NCBI RefSeq assembly: GCF_026342405.1
Contig: NZ_JAPEMU010000001.1
Location: 3,224,001 to 3,288,000 of the forward strand
Reading direction: 5' to 3'
DNA length: 64,000 bases
Origin: Kitasatospora sp. NBC_00240
GTDB taxonomy: Bacteria; Actinomycetota; Actinomycetes; Streptomycetales; Streptomycetaceae
This document shows, in pieces, positions 31,347 through 39,802 of the stretch. The translations under genes were made by a program, and so were the position numbers. The notes under the pieces were generated by a model. It was given only the letters and a program-made list of their open reading frames with translations. It did not search any database and was not told where the DNA came from. Each line of letters begins with the position of its first letter. The first letter of the stretch is position 1.

Positions 31347-31580
31347 GTGGTCCTGCTTCAGCGCGGGAATCGCATCACCGGTCGGTCTCTGTCCTCCTCC
31401 GACCCGGATTCACCGCTGACGCTTGAACTCACGGTGGATCGAACGGTGATCACCGGCACGTGGACCGAGCAGACGGCGGAGGACGGCTACTACGTCAACA
31501 CCGGACCGTGGTCGTTGGTGTTCAAGGACGCCAGCACGGGTAAAGCGGCTGTCGAGAGGTACAGCGTGCCTCCGGAATAG
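31347..31580 (+). pseudogene. Remnant of an XRE-type regulator C-terminal domain
   Basis: A 77-codon frame encodes GNRITGRSLSSSDPDSPLTLEL and TVDRTVITGTWTEQTAEDGYYVNTGPWSLVFKDASTGKAA, read as two blocks. The ends resemble the C-terminal domain of large streptomycete helix-turn-helix proteins. In those, from memory, DGYY is followed by about 30 residues (RGARYHGAIQ and a GxGKDF segment) before VNTGPW; here the blocks join directly, as after an in-frame deletion. The N-terminal DNA-binding domain is absent. It is probably a decayed fragment rather than a working gene, though a short expressed protein cannot be excluded. Confidence 0.45.
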
Positions 31581-32077
31581 CATGGGGTCTCCTCCTCACC
31601 GGGGCGAACCGGCCACCGGTCGGTGGCCAGGCCCCTCGGTGTCGCGGACCCGTTCCGGTCGCCGTCGTCCGTCAAGGACCGGCGACCGGGGCGGGAGTCT
31701 CCGGGTCTGACCTCGATCGGTCTCACGGAATGCGGCCGGCAACTCCGTCCTCGTCGACGCTCGTCCTCCGCCGGAGGGCGGCCGGCATGCTCCTCCGGGG
31801 CGAACCGGCAGCAGTGACAAGGCGGGTGCTCGTCCGCCGGCACCGGGGCGGAGGTCACCGGAGCGGCCCGGAGGCGGGCTGAAGCGGCCGCGGTTCGCCA
31901 TCGCGACGACGTACTCCGGACCGCCCCCGTCCATGTCCATCGCCGTGCCAGGGAACGCAGACCGGCCGGGCCCCACGCCGGCGCACCGCGGCGCGGCCGG
32001 CGGGCGTCCTGACCTGAGCCGGCAGCGGGCTCCCCGGGAGCCTCGCGAACTTCTCCACCCCGACCAGCACCGCTCGA
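31581..32077. other. Gene-poor stretch
   Basis: About 500 bp without a convincing gene. Open frames exist on both strands but have Arg/Pro/Gly-rich translations, no ribosome-binding sites and no recognisable domain. GC content and codon pattern do not favour one frame. Together with the two broken genes on either side it looks like decayed sequence. Confidence 0.5.
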
Positions 32078-32296
32078 TCATGCCTGTTCCGGTTCGCCGC
32101 CGTCGCCCTCGGCCGACGAGTCGGTGCCCGGCGCGGGGCGGCGGACGATGTGGCCGCCGTCCGGCTCGCCGATCGCCGGGCCGTCGGGGAAGGGCGGTGC
32201 TGTCGGGCCCGCCGGGCCGCGGGACGGCCCCCGGGTGCCCCGGCCGCCACCGGGCCGGCTCGGCCCCTTCGCACCCGGCGGTGGTGTCCGGCTCAT
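32078..32296 (-). CDS. Small Pro/Gly-rich hypothetical protein
   Basis: A possible 72-residue protein (MSRTPPPGAKGPSRPGGGRG and onward) preceded by AGGGAGG with 7-base spacing to the ATG at 32294-32296. That is one of the better ribosome-binding sites in the window and the main support. The sequence is low-complexity, basic at the start and acidic at the end (AEGDGGEPEQA), with no signal peptide, membrane segment or cysteine. It is not a known family to me. Confidence 0.45.
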   Translation of the reverse strand: MSRTPPPGAKGPSRPGGGRGTRGPSRGPAGPTAPPFPDGPAIGEPDGGHIVRRPAPGTDSSAEGDGGEPEQA

Positions 32297-32460
32297 CGGT
32301 GTGCCTCCCTGCTGACGCGACCTGTCCCGGCCATCCTGGCCCATCCGGCGGCCGCCGCGGGCCTCCCGGGGTGTTGGCGGGCGGTTGGCGTCCTGTTGGA
32401 GCCCCGTCGGCGGGGGCCCGGAGGATCGTCCCGTCGGTGACCTAGGAAAGGAACGCGGAG

Positions 32461-32885
32461 ATGATGAAGAAGTTCGTGACCCGACTGGGGCTCACGGCGG
32501 GGGTGGCGGCGCCGGCGCTCGGCGGGGTCAGCGGCACCGCGTAGGCGACGCCGGGCGCCGCCTACGTCGGCCCGGGCTACGCCACAACCCGCATGCGGTG
32601 TGGTGCGTGCAGCACCTGATGAACGACCCGTCCCGGCAGTACGGCCAGCCCACGGTCGACGAGGACGGGGTCCGGGGGCCGAAGACCTTCGAGGCGGTGA
32701 AGAAGTTCCAGAACCGGTTCTGGGCCACCTCCTCGAACGGGGCGGACGGGATCGTGGGGCCGACCACCGGCGAGTACCCGCTCTCCTACGGCGGCGAGTA
32801 CCACGGTCGCGGCACCTACTGCTTCTGGTACGTCCCGTCGCCGGACGCCACCTTCACGCCGGTGGCGAGCACCCACCTCGACTGA
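32461..32885 (+). pseudogene. Broken gene for a secreted peptidoglycan-binding-like protein
   Basis: The first frame encodes a signal peptide (MMKKFVTRLGLTAGVAAPAL then GGVSGTA), stopped by TAG at 32542-32544 exactly where a CAG (Gln) would give the usual AQA cleavage site. Reading continues with ATPGAAYVGPGY, then the homologous sequence jumps to another frame near 32582 and continues PHAVWCVQHLMNDPSRQYGQ, DGVRGPKTFEAVKKFQNRF and DGIVGPTTGEY to a stop at 32885. The last part has the repeat pattern of peptidoglycan-binding domains. One nonsense and one frameshift lesion make this a pseudogene unless both are sequencing errors. A ribosome-binding site (GGAAAGGA) is still present. Confidence 0.75.
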
Positions 32886-32983
32886 CGCCGGCCGCCACCA
32901 CGCGGGGAGTGGCGGGCGGCCGGACCGGGAATGAGGTCCGACCCGCACAGTGAGCGGGACGAATGCCGGAGCGATCCGGCGCG

Positions 32984-33017
32984 ACAGCAGCCGCAGGCCC
33001 ATGCCTGCGGCTGCTGT
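32984..33017. terminator. Bidirectional hairpin terminator
   Basis: A perfect 15-bp stem (ACAGCAGCCGCAGGC, 32984-32998, with 33003-33017, loop CCAT) lies between the pseudogene and the convergent MOSC gene. Confidence 0.85.
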
Positions 33018-33040
33018 TACCCAGGCCGCCCGAGGGGCCG

Positions 33041-33877
33041 TCAGAACCGGACGGTGTCCCCCTCCCGGACCGGACCGGGCCGCAGCACCTGGGCGTACAC
33101 CCCGACGCACGGTTCCGGGGGCCGTCCGGGCAGGGCCGGGACGCGGTTGTGCACGGCCGGGGTCCGCAGGGCGTCGGCGTCCCGGGGCAGGTCGCCGTGC
33201 GCGAGGGTCGGCACCGCGCAGCGGGGTGTCGAGGCCACCACCCGCAGGACGAGCCGGTCGCCGATCCGCAGCTCCCGGCCGACCCACTGCTGCTCGACGA
33301 ATCCCGTACCGGGGGTGTCGATCACCAGGTTGGGGCGGTAGCGCTCCACCTCGGCGACGCCGCGCGGGCTCAGCGCCGCCAGCCGGTCCAGGGTGGCGGT
33401 GGTCAGCAGGTGGACGGGGGCGAAGTCGAAGAACGTCCCGGGCGGGGACGCCGACCCGAACCGGACGACATCGGCCGCCACCTCGGCGTCCAGGCCCTGC
33501 GCCAGGACCTCGTCGGGTCTGGACCGGTCCAGCTCGGCCCCGTCCGGCGGCCGGTCGGTCAGGATGACGGGCCGGCCGACGATCGCGGACAGCGCGTCGT
33601 CGACGCCGGCGTCGGTGCTCAGCAGGGTCTCGCCGGCCGGGCCGGTGATCCGCGCGGCCGGGCCGGCGAGGGCGGCCGCGCAGGTGAGCAGGGAGCGCCA
33701 CAGTCGCGGGGTCTTCGCGCTGGCGACCTTGCCGGTCCCCCGATCGAGCAGGGCGAGGCGCCGGTCACCCGCGAGCCCGCGGTCGGTCACCTCCGTGGCG
33801 GGGATCCGCTCCCCGAGCATCGACTTGACGGGGTAGCGCCGCAGGGCGCCGACCGTGCCCACCGCGGTGTCCGTCAC
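33041..33877 (-). CDS. MOSC domain protein
   Basis: The 278-residue product has an N-terminal MOSC beta-barrel domain (VGALRRYPVKSMLGERI, DRGLAGDRRLALLD) and a C-terminal MOSC domain with the conserved cysteine in STPRCAVPTLAHGDL. Such proteins bind molybdenum cofactor; mARC and YcbX relatives reduce N-hydroxylated compounds, with the cysteine as a Mo ligand. No ferredoxin domain is fused, so it would need a separate electron donor. It begins 3 bases after the aldo-keto reductase stop and is co-transcribed with it. Confidence 0.85.
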   Translation of the reverse strand: MTDTAVGTVGALRRYPVKSMLGERIPATEVTDRGLAGDRRLALLDRGTGKVASAKTPRLWRSLLTCAAALAGPAARITGPAGETLLSTDAGVDDALSAIVGRPVILTDRPPDGAELDRSRPDEVLAQGLDAEVAADVVRFGSASPPGTFFDFAPVHLLTTATLDRLAALSPRGVAEVERYRPNLVIDTPGTGFVEQQWVGRELRIGDRLVLRVVASTPRCAVPTLAHGDLPRDADALRTPAVHNRVPALPGRPPEPCVGVYAQVLRPGPVREGDTVRF

Positions 33878-33880
33878 CGG

Positions 33881-34807
33881 TCACGCCCCGCGCCGGTGCA
33901 GGGCGTCCAGCCGGGCCAGTTCGTCCGTGGTCAGGCGCAGGGCGCCGGCGGCGACGTTGGCGGCCAGGTGTTCCGGGTCGCCGGTGCCCGGGATGGCCAG
34001 CACGTGCGGGCCCTGGTGCAGCGTCCAGGCCAGCCGGATCTGCGCGGGCGTCGCGTCGTGGGCGCGCGCGACGGCCAGCACCTCCTCGGCCTCGGTGCCG
34101 GTGGCGCCGCCCTCCCGGCCGGCGGCGGCGATCGAGTAGAAGGGCACGAACGCGACGCCCTGCTCGCCGCAGGTACGCAGGAAGTCGTCGTGCTCGGGCC
34201 GCATCCCGATGCCGTAGAGGTTCTGCACGCAGACCACGGGGGCGATGGCCTGGGCCTCGGCGAGGTGTTCGGGCTGGATGTTGGACAGGCCCAGGTGGCG
34301 GATCAGTCCGGCGTCGCGCAGGTCGGCGAGGGCGCCGAAGCGCTCGGCGATCGAGGCGGTGCCGAGGATGCGCAGGTTGACCACGTCGAGGTGGTCGCGG
34401 CCGAGCTGGCGCAGGTTCTCCTCGACCTGGCCGCGCAACTCCGCGGGGGTCGCGGCGTGCTGGGCCCAGTCGCCGGCGGGGCCGCGGGCGGGGCCGACCT
34501 TGGTGGTGATGACGAGGTCGTCCGGGTAGGGGCCGAGCGCGCTGTTGATCAGCTCGTTGGCGGAGCGCAGCGATGAGAAGTAGAAGGCGGCGGTGTCGAT
34601 GTGGTTGACGCCGAGTTCGACGGCGCGGCGCAGCAGGCCGACGGCCCGGCCGCGGTCGCTGGGCGCGGCGCGGGGGTCGAAGGCCGCGCCGGTCTGGGTC
34701 AGGCGCATCGCGCCGAAGCCGATCCGGTTGACCGTCAGGTCGCCGAGTTCCCAGGCGCCCGAGGCAGCCGCGGTGATGGTCTCGTTGGTCATGCCGAGCA
34801 TCATCAT
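33881..34807 (-). CDS. Aldo/keto reductase
   Basis: The 308-residue TIM-barrel NADPH-dependent oxidoreductase retains Asp in NHIDTAAFY, Tyr in the same motif and Lys in VITTKVG, three of the four catalytic residues. The usual histidine position lies in LDVVNLRILG and appears to be Asn, as in some AKR subgroups. The cofactor-binding end is present (VLAIPGTGDPEHLAANVAAG). The start is uncertain among the Met codons at 34807, 34804, 34801 and 34792; none has a good ribosome-binding site. It leads an operon with the MOSC gene. Confidence 0.88.
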   Translation of the reverse strand: MMMLGMTNETITAAASGAWELGDLTVNRIGFGAMRLTQTGAAFDPRAAPSDRGRAVGLLRRAVELGVNHIDTAAFYFSSLRSANELINSALGPYPDDLVITTKVGPARGPAGDWAQHAATPAELRGQVEENLRQLGRDHLDVVNLRILGTASIAERFGALADLRDAGLIRHLGLSNIQPEHLAEAQAIAPVVCVQNLYGIGMRPEHDDFLRTCGEQGVAFVPFYSIAAAGREGGATGTEAEEVLAVARAHDATPAQIRLAWTLHQGPHVLAIPGTGDPEHLAANVAAGALRLTTDELARLDALHRRGA

Positions 34808-34884
34808 CGGGACACGGCCCGGCCGCCATTGAATAAGACACGTCAGGCCGACGGCCCGAGCGGCGGCGCGCCCGACGGGGTGAG

Positions 34885-34958
34885 CAGGGGCGACAGGATT
34901 CGAACCTGCGACATGCGGTTTTGGAGACCGCCGCTCTGGCCAACTGAGCTACGCCCCT
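34885..34958 (-). tRNA. tRNA-Trp (CCA anticodon)
   Basis: The minus strand folds into a full cloverleaf: acceptor AGGGGCG with CGCCCCT, D arm GCTC...GAGC, anticodon stem GCGGT/ACCGC around CTCCAAA with anticodon CCA, and T arm GCAGG/CCTGT with loop TTCGAAT. The discriminator base is G, as expected for tRNA-Trp. The CCA end is not encoded. It stands alone, not in a tRNA cluster. Confidence 0.96.
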
Positions 34959-35037
34959 CGGTGGGTGGCCCCAGCCTGCCGTACCGCGCCGGGCGCACGC
35001 AACGTCATTTGCGGCGTCACGCCCGCCCGGCGGGCCC

Positions 35038-35964
35038 TCAGACCGTCAGCTGCTTGACGAACTTGCGTTCGCTCGCGCAGCGTTGGTAGCCGAGCCGCTC
35101 GTTGATCGCGAGCATCGGGGCGTTGGTGGCGTCGTTGCTGGTGAACGCCTCGGTCAGGCCCGCGGCCCGGGCCAGGTGCAGGGAGTGGATTTTGGCCAGG
35201 CCGGCCAGGCCGCGGCCGCGGAACTCCCGGCGGCAGGCGGTGAAGGCCGACCAGTAGCGGGACCCGCCGTCGGTCTGGGCCGCGCTGAAGGCCACCGGGG
35301 CACCGTCGACCACGGCCACCACGGTGAGTTCGCGGTCGAGGTCGGGGCGGGACCAGACGGCGTCCAGCCAGTCCTGGTAGTCGGCCCGGTCGATGTCCAC
35401 CTCGCCGGGTTCGTCCCGCGCGGCGTCCGCCTCCACGACGAACAGCGGGTACGGGTCGTCGCGGTAGTCGGCGGCCGTCCGCAGCTCGACGCCGGCCGGG
35501 AGCGCCGGCACCGGCGGCAGCGGTGCGGTGAGGTCGCGGCGGGCGAAGTGGGCGATCCTGCCCTCCCGGTAGCCGCGCCCGGCGGCGAAGGCGCGGGCCT
35601 GCGGCTCGTCGTCGACCCAGCTGTGCACCTCGGTCGCGCCGTGCTCGGCGAGGTGCCGCTCGGCGGTGGCCAGCAGGGCGGTGAAGGCGCCCCGGCGGCG
35701 GAACTCGGGGAGCACGCTGCCGTTGGCGTACCCGATGCCCTCCGCGCTGGTGTCGACGACCCGCCCGCAGCGGACGCTGCCGACCACCCGGCCGTCGATC
35801 TCGGCCACGAAGGTGCGGTAGTGCTGTTCCGCCGGCAGGTGCCCGGGCAGCCAGGCGAACACCTCGGCGGTGAGGACCAGGTGGGGGCGACCGGCGCAGT
35901 GGGAGGCGGCGGCCGCCTCGGCGTCGGCGGGGCTGAAGTCACGAATCATCAGAGTCATATGCAT
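35038..35964 (-). CDS. GNAT N-acetyltransferase with two GNAT-like halves
   Basis: The 308-residue protein has an N-terminal GNAT domain with acetyl-CoA motif [15 protein letters not shown] and a second, more divergent domain with [26 protein letters not shown] and the asparagine-rich [19 protein letters not shown] near the C-terminus. The second is the better match for an active acetyltransferase. The substrate is unknown. The start could be the second Met (MTLMIRDF). A small hairpin at 35021-35035 follows the stop. Confidence 0.85.
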   Translation of the reverse strand: MHMTLMIRDFSPADAEAAAASHCAGRPHLVLTAEVFAWLPGHLPAEQHYRTFVAEIDGRVVGSVRCGRVVDTSAEGIGYANGSVLPEFRRRGAFTALLATAERHLAEHGATEVHSWVDDEPQARAFAAGRGYREGRIAHFARRDLTAPLPPVPALPAGVELRTAADYRDDPYPLFVVEADAARDEPGEVDIDRADYQDWLDAVWSRPDLDRELTVVAVVDGAPVAFSAAQTDGGSRYWSAFTACRREFRGRGLAGLAKIHSLHLARAAGLTEAFTSNDATNAPMLAINERLGYQRCASERKFVKQLTV

Positions 35965-36263
35965 GCCACGCTATCCGAGCAGCCGTCCGTACGCCTCCGG
36001 TTTTCCGCTGCCCCGGCCGCGTCCCCGCAGGTCACACGGCTGAGACACCCCCCGGGGCCACCGGTGCCGCGGCCATATGCTCAAGTAATGCTCTGAGAAT
36101 CCCGGTCGAGGCTTGGCAGCGGCCCCGGCCGGGGACATCCTCAGCAGCAGGCGGGGCCGAAGCCCCGCGGCACGTACTCCACACCGGCCCGACGGCCGCC
36201 CGGCGACGAAGCCCGCGCACCGTCCGGCACCCTTTTCGCAAGCCCTCCGAAGGGGGCGCACCC

Positions 36264-37100
36264 ATGACCACCCCTGCAACGACCCTGCCCCGGCTCGGTG
36301 TCGGCCTCGGCTGGCGCACCGAGATCGACACCGTCGTGGAACGGCTGCCCGGCCTGGACTGGGTCGAGGTGGTCGCCGAGAACCTCTGCGCCGGCCACCT
36401 CCCCGAGTCGCTGCGGCTGCTGCGCGAGCGCGGCGTCACCGTCGTCCCGCACGGCGTCTCGCTCGGCCTCGGCGGCGCCGACCTGCCCGAGCCGCACCGG
36501 CTCGCCCGGCTCGCCGAGGCCGCCCAGGCCCTGGGGTCGCCGCTGGTCACCGAGCACCTGGCGTTCGTCCGGGCCGGCGGCCTGGAGGCCGGCCACCTGC
36601 TGCCGGTGCCGCGCTCGCGGGATTCGCTGCGGGTGATCGCCGAGAACGTCCGGATCGCCCAGGAACAGCTCCCGGTGCCGCTGGCGCTGGAGAACATCGC
36701 GGCCCAGCTGGCCTGGCCCGAGGACGAGCTGACCGAAGCGCAGTTCCTGGCGGAGCTGGTCGAGCGGACGGGCGTCCGGCTGCTGATCGACGTCGCCAAC
36801 CTGCACACCAACCGGGTCAACCTCGGGGTCGACCCGGCCGCCGAGCTGGACCGGCTGCCGCTGGAGGCGATCGCCTACGTGCACGTGGCGGGCGGGCGGC
36901 TGGTCGACGGGATCTGGCACGACACCCACGCCCACCCCGTCACCGAGCCGGTGCTGGAGGTGCTCGCCGAGCTGTGCTCCCGGGTCTCGCCGCCCGGGGT
37001 GCTGCTGGAGCGGGACGGAAACTTCCCGTCGCCGGCCGAGCTGGGCGGCGAACTCGACGCGATCCGGCGGGTGCTGGAGGGGGTGCCGCAGCATGTCTGA
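36264..37100 (+). CDS. DUF692 multinuclear non-haem iron-dependent oxidase (MNIO)
   Basis: The 278-residue TIM-barrel protein belongs to the family of MbnB, TglH and ChrH, enzymes that use two or three irons and oxygen to modify cysteines in ribosomal peptides. Predicted metal-binding residues are all present: H63 ([11 protein letters not shown]), E97/H98 (TEHLAF), E143/N144 (LENIA), D176/N179/H181 (DVANLHTN), H207 (VHVAGG), D220/H222 (HDTHAHP) and E249/D251 (LERDGNFP). It starts the rightward run 36264-38650. The next gene overlaps it by 8 bases, the usual place for the peptide-recognition partner. No short precursor-like gene was seen upstream in 35965-36263. Confidence 0.9.
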   Translation: MTTPATTLPRLGVGLGWRTEIDTVVERLPGLDWVEVVAENLCAGHLPESLRLLRERGVTVVPHGVSLGLGGADLPEPHRLARLAEAAQALGSPLVTEHLAFVRAGGLEAGHLLPVPRSRDSLRVIAENVRIAQEQLPVPLALENIAAQLAWPEDELTEAQFLAELVERTGVRLLIDVANLHTNRVNLGVDPAAELDRLPLEAIAYVHVAGGRLVDGIWHDTHAHPVTEPVLEVLAELCSRVSPPGVLLERDGNFPSPAELGGELDAIRRVLEGVPQHV

Positions 37101-37599
37101 GGGACTGGAGTACCTGGCCCGCGGCGCCGACGCCGAACTGGTGGTGGCCCGGGCCGCGCTGGCCCGCCGCCAAGCGGCGCTGCTGGCAGCCCTGGTCGCC
37201 GGCGGCCCGCCGCCGCCGGGCTTCGACCCGGAGCAGATCCGTGCCCAGGCCCTCGGGCTGGCCGCCAAGCGGCGCGACACCGTCGCCAAGGTGGTGCCCG
37301 AACTGCCGCAGCTCCTCGGGCCGGCCTTCGGCCCGCTGTTCCTGCGGTACGCGCGGCAGCGGCCGCAGGACGGCGGCTACCGGGCCGACGGCCGCGCCTT
37401 CGCCGAATGGCTCCTCGCCGACGGCCACCGGGCCGGCGAACCCGCCGGCGCCGGACCGCCCGGGCCCACCGAGGAGCCGGCCCCCGACCGCCGCCGGGCC
37501 CTCGAAAGCTGGCTCGCCCCAGCAGGTACGCGGGTGCCCCCGCAGCGCTCCGGTCCGCTGGACCGGCTGCGCCGGGCGCTGCGCCCGCAGCAGGACTGA
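37093..37599 (+). CDS. MNIO-associated small protein (SCO6045-like)
   Basis: The 168-residue protein overlaps the MNIO gene by 8 bases, implying coupled translation and complex formation. The N-terminal two thirds are helical and basic, with [31 protein letters not shown] as a recognisable core; the C-terminal part is Pro/Ala-rich and variable. In other MNIO systems the neighbouring protein is a peptide-binding partner (DUF2063/MbnC type). This protein is in the same genomic position and similar in size, so the same role is inferred, but no leader-binding motif is evident. Confidence 0.75.
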   Translation: MSEGLEYLARGADAELVVARAALARRQAALLAALVAGGPPPPGFDPEQIRAQALGLAAKRRDTVAKVVPELPQLLGPAFGPLFLRYARQRPQDGGYRADGRAFAEWLLADGHRAGEPAGAGPPGPTEEPAPDRRRALESWLAPAGTRVPPQRSGPLDRLRRALRPQQD

Positions 37600-37630
37600 C
37601 CGAACCACTCACCACCCGGGGGAACCGCAC

Positions 37631-38650
37631 ATGTGGCACACCACGCACCTCACCGTCCTCACCGTGCTGCTGATCGCCGCCGGCCTGTACACCGTCGTGA
37701 CCTACGTCCGGGCCCGCCGCCGGTCGCACCCGGCCGACCTGCCCGGCACCGGGATCCCGCTGCTGGACGCCGCGTTCCTGGCGGGCGGGCCCGGCCGGGT
37801 GGTCGACACCGTGCTGGTCCGGATGCACCAGGAGGGCCGGGTGATCGTCTCGCGCGGCGGGCTGGTCACCGTCACCGCCAACACCTCGTACGACGAGGTG
37901 GAGGCCGCGCTGCTGCTGGCCGCCGGGGACCTGCGCCAGCGCGACCTGCCCGGCCTGCGCCGGGCGGTGATGACCTCCGACGCCGTCCAGCGGATCGGCG
38001 ACCGGCTCGCCGCGCACGGGCTGATGCTCGACCCGGCCCTGTTGCGCCGGGCCCGCTCGGCCCGCCGGCTGCTCTGGCTGGTGGTACTGGCAGTCCCGGT
38101 CAGCACCGTCGTCGGCTCGATCGTGGCGGCCGGCCGGCCGGCCGCCGAACGTCCGGTGCTGGGCGGCGCGATGGCGCTGCTGTTCGCGGGCGTCGTCCTG
38201 CTGGTGACGACCCGGCCGGCCCGCGGCCGGATCACCCCGTCGGGCCGGCGCCAGCTCCAGCAGCTGACCGGCATCGGGTGGCGCCCCCGGCACGGCGTGG
38301 GCATCGCGAGCGGCGCGCTGCTCGGCGTGGTGGCCCTGGAGGGTGTGAACGCCGGCCTGCCGGACGAGGAGCTGCAGGCGGCGATGCTGGCCGCGGCGCG
38401 GCCGATCACCGTCCCCGGCTCGTCCTCCTCGTCCTCGTCCAGCTGCGGCTCCTCGGCCACCTGGTGCGGCTCCTCGGACCCGGGCTCCTCCGGCGGGTCG
38501 TCGAGCTGCGGGTCGTCCAGCTGCGGCTCCGCCAGCAGCTGCGGGTCCTCCTCGTCGAGCTGCGGTTCGTCCTCCAGCAGCTGCGGGTCCAGCTCGAGCA
38601 GCTGCGGTTCCTCCTCCAGCTGCGGCGGCGGGTCGAGCTGCGGTTCCTGA
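37631..38650 (+). CDS. TIGR04222-type membrane protein with Cys-Gly tail
   Basis: The 339-residue protein has an N-terminal membrane helix (about 6-26), the TIGR04222 soluble region (FLAGGPGRVVDTVLVRMHQEG, LLLAAGDLRQRDLPG), two more membrane helices (about 150-172 and 182-198) and a second conserved block ending PDEELQAAMLA. Residues 264-339 are a tail of Ser, Gly and ten Cys, every Cys followed by Gly. The rest of the protein has no cysteine. The ATG at 37631 has GGGGGA 8 bases upstream and follows the partner gene by 31 bases. The tail is the only plausible cysteine substrate encoded next to the MNIO enzyme. Confidence 0.85.
   Translation: MWHTTHLTVLTVLLIAAGLYTVVTYVRARRRSHPADLPGTGIPLLDAAFLAGGPGRVVDTVLVRMHQEGRVIVSRGGLVTVTANTSYDEVEAALLLAAGDLRQRDLPGLRRAVMTSDAVQRIGDRLAAHGLMLDPALLRRARSARRLLWLVVLAVPVSTVVGSIVAAGRPAAERPVLGGAMALLFAGVVLLVTTRPARGRITPSGRRQLQQLTGIGWRPRHGVGIASGALLGVVALEGVNAGLPDEELQAAMLAAARPITVPGSSSSSSSSCGSSATWCGSSDPGSSGGSSSCGSSSCGSASSCGSSSSSCGSSSSSCGSSSSSCGSSSSCGGGSSCGS
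38420..38647 (+). repeat. In-frame Ser/Cys/Gly repeat tract
   Basis: This tract encodes the 76-residue tail of the membrane protein. Units of the form CGSSSSS recur; tail cysteines 41, 48, 55 and 62 are spaced exactly seven residues apart, others 5-7 (with two wider gaps near the start). Different serine codons (TCG, TCC, AGC) are mixed, so the pattern is maintained at protein level and is not a recent simple DNA expansion. Confidence 0.8.
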
Positions 38651-38749
38651 GGCCCGGCCCGGCGGCCGGGGCGGGGCCGGGCGGGTCAACTTATCGCCCG
38701 CTCACCCGCCTCACATGCGGCCCTCATGTCGTGTTCCTACCCTCGCGGT

Positions 38750-39721
38750 ATGGGACACGATCATGAGGGCCGACGCGTCAGCCGCCGGACGGCGCTGGCG
38801 GGCATCAGCAGCATCGGCCTCGGCGCGCTGCTCGCGGCCTGCGGGCAGGGCGGCGGGGGCCGGGCGACCACCACCACCGGCGCGAGTGCGAGCGTCTCGC
38901 CGCAGTCCGTCACCACCGAGGACCTGACCTCGCTGTTCGCGGCCTCCGGCACCTGCACCCTGACCGCCGCGACCACCCAGGGGCCGTACTACTTCGACGC
39001 GGACAAGATCCGCAGCGACATCCGCGAGGACCGCGCCGGCACCAGGCTGCGGCTCGCCGTCCGGGTCCAGGACAGCGAGAGCTGCGCGGCGATCCCGAAC
39101 GCGGTGGTGGAGATCTGGCACTGCGACGCGGCGGGCCTGTACTCCGGCGCCGAGAGCCTCTCGTCGGGCGGCGGGGGCGGGGCTCCCGGCGGTGGCGCGG
39201 GCGGCGGAGGCGGCACACCGCCCGCCGGTGCTCCGTCCGGTGCGCCCTCGGGCGGCCCGGGCGGCGCCCCGCCCGGCGCAATGCCGAGCGGCGCACCGCC
39301 CTCGGGCGGCCCGGGCGCGGGCGGCGCCCCCGGCGGCACCGGCGGCGGCACCGGTGGCGCGGCCGACCTGACCCCCACCGACGACAAGCGCTACCTGCGC
39401 GGCGCCCAGGTCACCAACGCCGACGGCATCGTGCAGTTCACCACCGTCTGGCCCGGCTGGTACGCCGGCCGGACCGTGCACGTCCACGCGATGGTGCACG
39501 TCGACGACGAACGCACCCTCACCACCCAGCTGATGATGGACGAGAAACTCAACAGTGCGGTTTTCGCCAAGGAGCCCTACTCCCGGCACACCGGCCGCGA
39601 CACCTTCAACGACGGCGACTCCATCTACCGGCCGGGCATGCTGCTGACGGTCAGCGAGGACGGCGACGGCTACCTGGGCGTCATCACCCTTGCGGCGGAC
39701 CCGGATCACAACGGCAAGTGA
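38750..39721 (+). CDS. Tat-exported intradiol-dioxygenase-like lipoprotein
   Basis: The 323-residue product has a twin-arginine signal (RRVSRRTALAG), a lipobox LLAAC with C31, and an intradiol ring-cleavage dioxygenase fold. Candidate iron ligands are Y131 (HCDAAGLYS), Y238 (PGWYAGRT), H244 and H246 (VHVHAMV), the Tyr2His2 set of catechol-cleaving enzymes. Residues about 137-205 are a Gly/Pro/Ala-rich low-complexity insert within the catalytic domain. The ATG at 38750 begins the signal peptide but lacks a good ribosome-binding site. Extracellular substrate unknown; it lies between the two TIGR04222 genes. Confidence 0.85.
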   Translation: MGHDHEGRRVSRRTALAGISSIGLGALLAACGQGGGGRATTTTGASASVSPQSVTTEDLTSLFAASGTCTLTAATTQGPYYFDADKIRSDIREDRAGTRLRLAVRVQDSESCAAIPNAVVEIWHCDAAGLYSGAESLSSGGGGGAPGGGAGGGGGTPPAGAPSGAPSGGPGGAPPGAMPSGAPPSGGPGAGGAPGGTGGGTGGAADLTPTDDKRYLRGAQVTNADGIVQFTTVWPGWYAGRTVHVHAMVHVDDERTLTTQLMMDEKLNSAVFAKEPYSRHTGRDTFNDGDSIYRPGMLLTVSEDGDGYLGVITLAADPDHNGK

Positions 39722-39802
39722 CCGGCGCCGCCGGCGGTCACAGTTCGGTATCGCGCACCTGGAACGGTTCCGCGATGGCCGGATCCGGTCTAGAACAGCC
39801 CC

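Noticed and set aside
31596..32081. A 161-codon minus-strand frame in the gene-poor stretch
   Set aside because: Arg/Gly/Pro-rich composition, no start signal, no recognisable motif.
35965..36263. A short cysteine-rich precursor peptide gene upstream of the MNIO gene
   Set aside because: Frames in this region give no peptide with several cysteines and a good ribosome-binding site.
39761..39787. ECF sigma factor promoter (GGAAC with GTC) before the second TIGR04222 gene
   Set aside because: The spacing between GGAAC and the next GTC is about 22 bases, too long for known consensus promoters.
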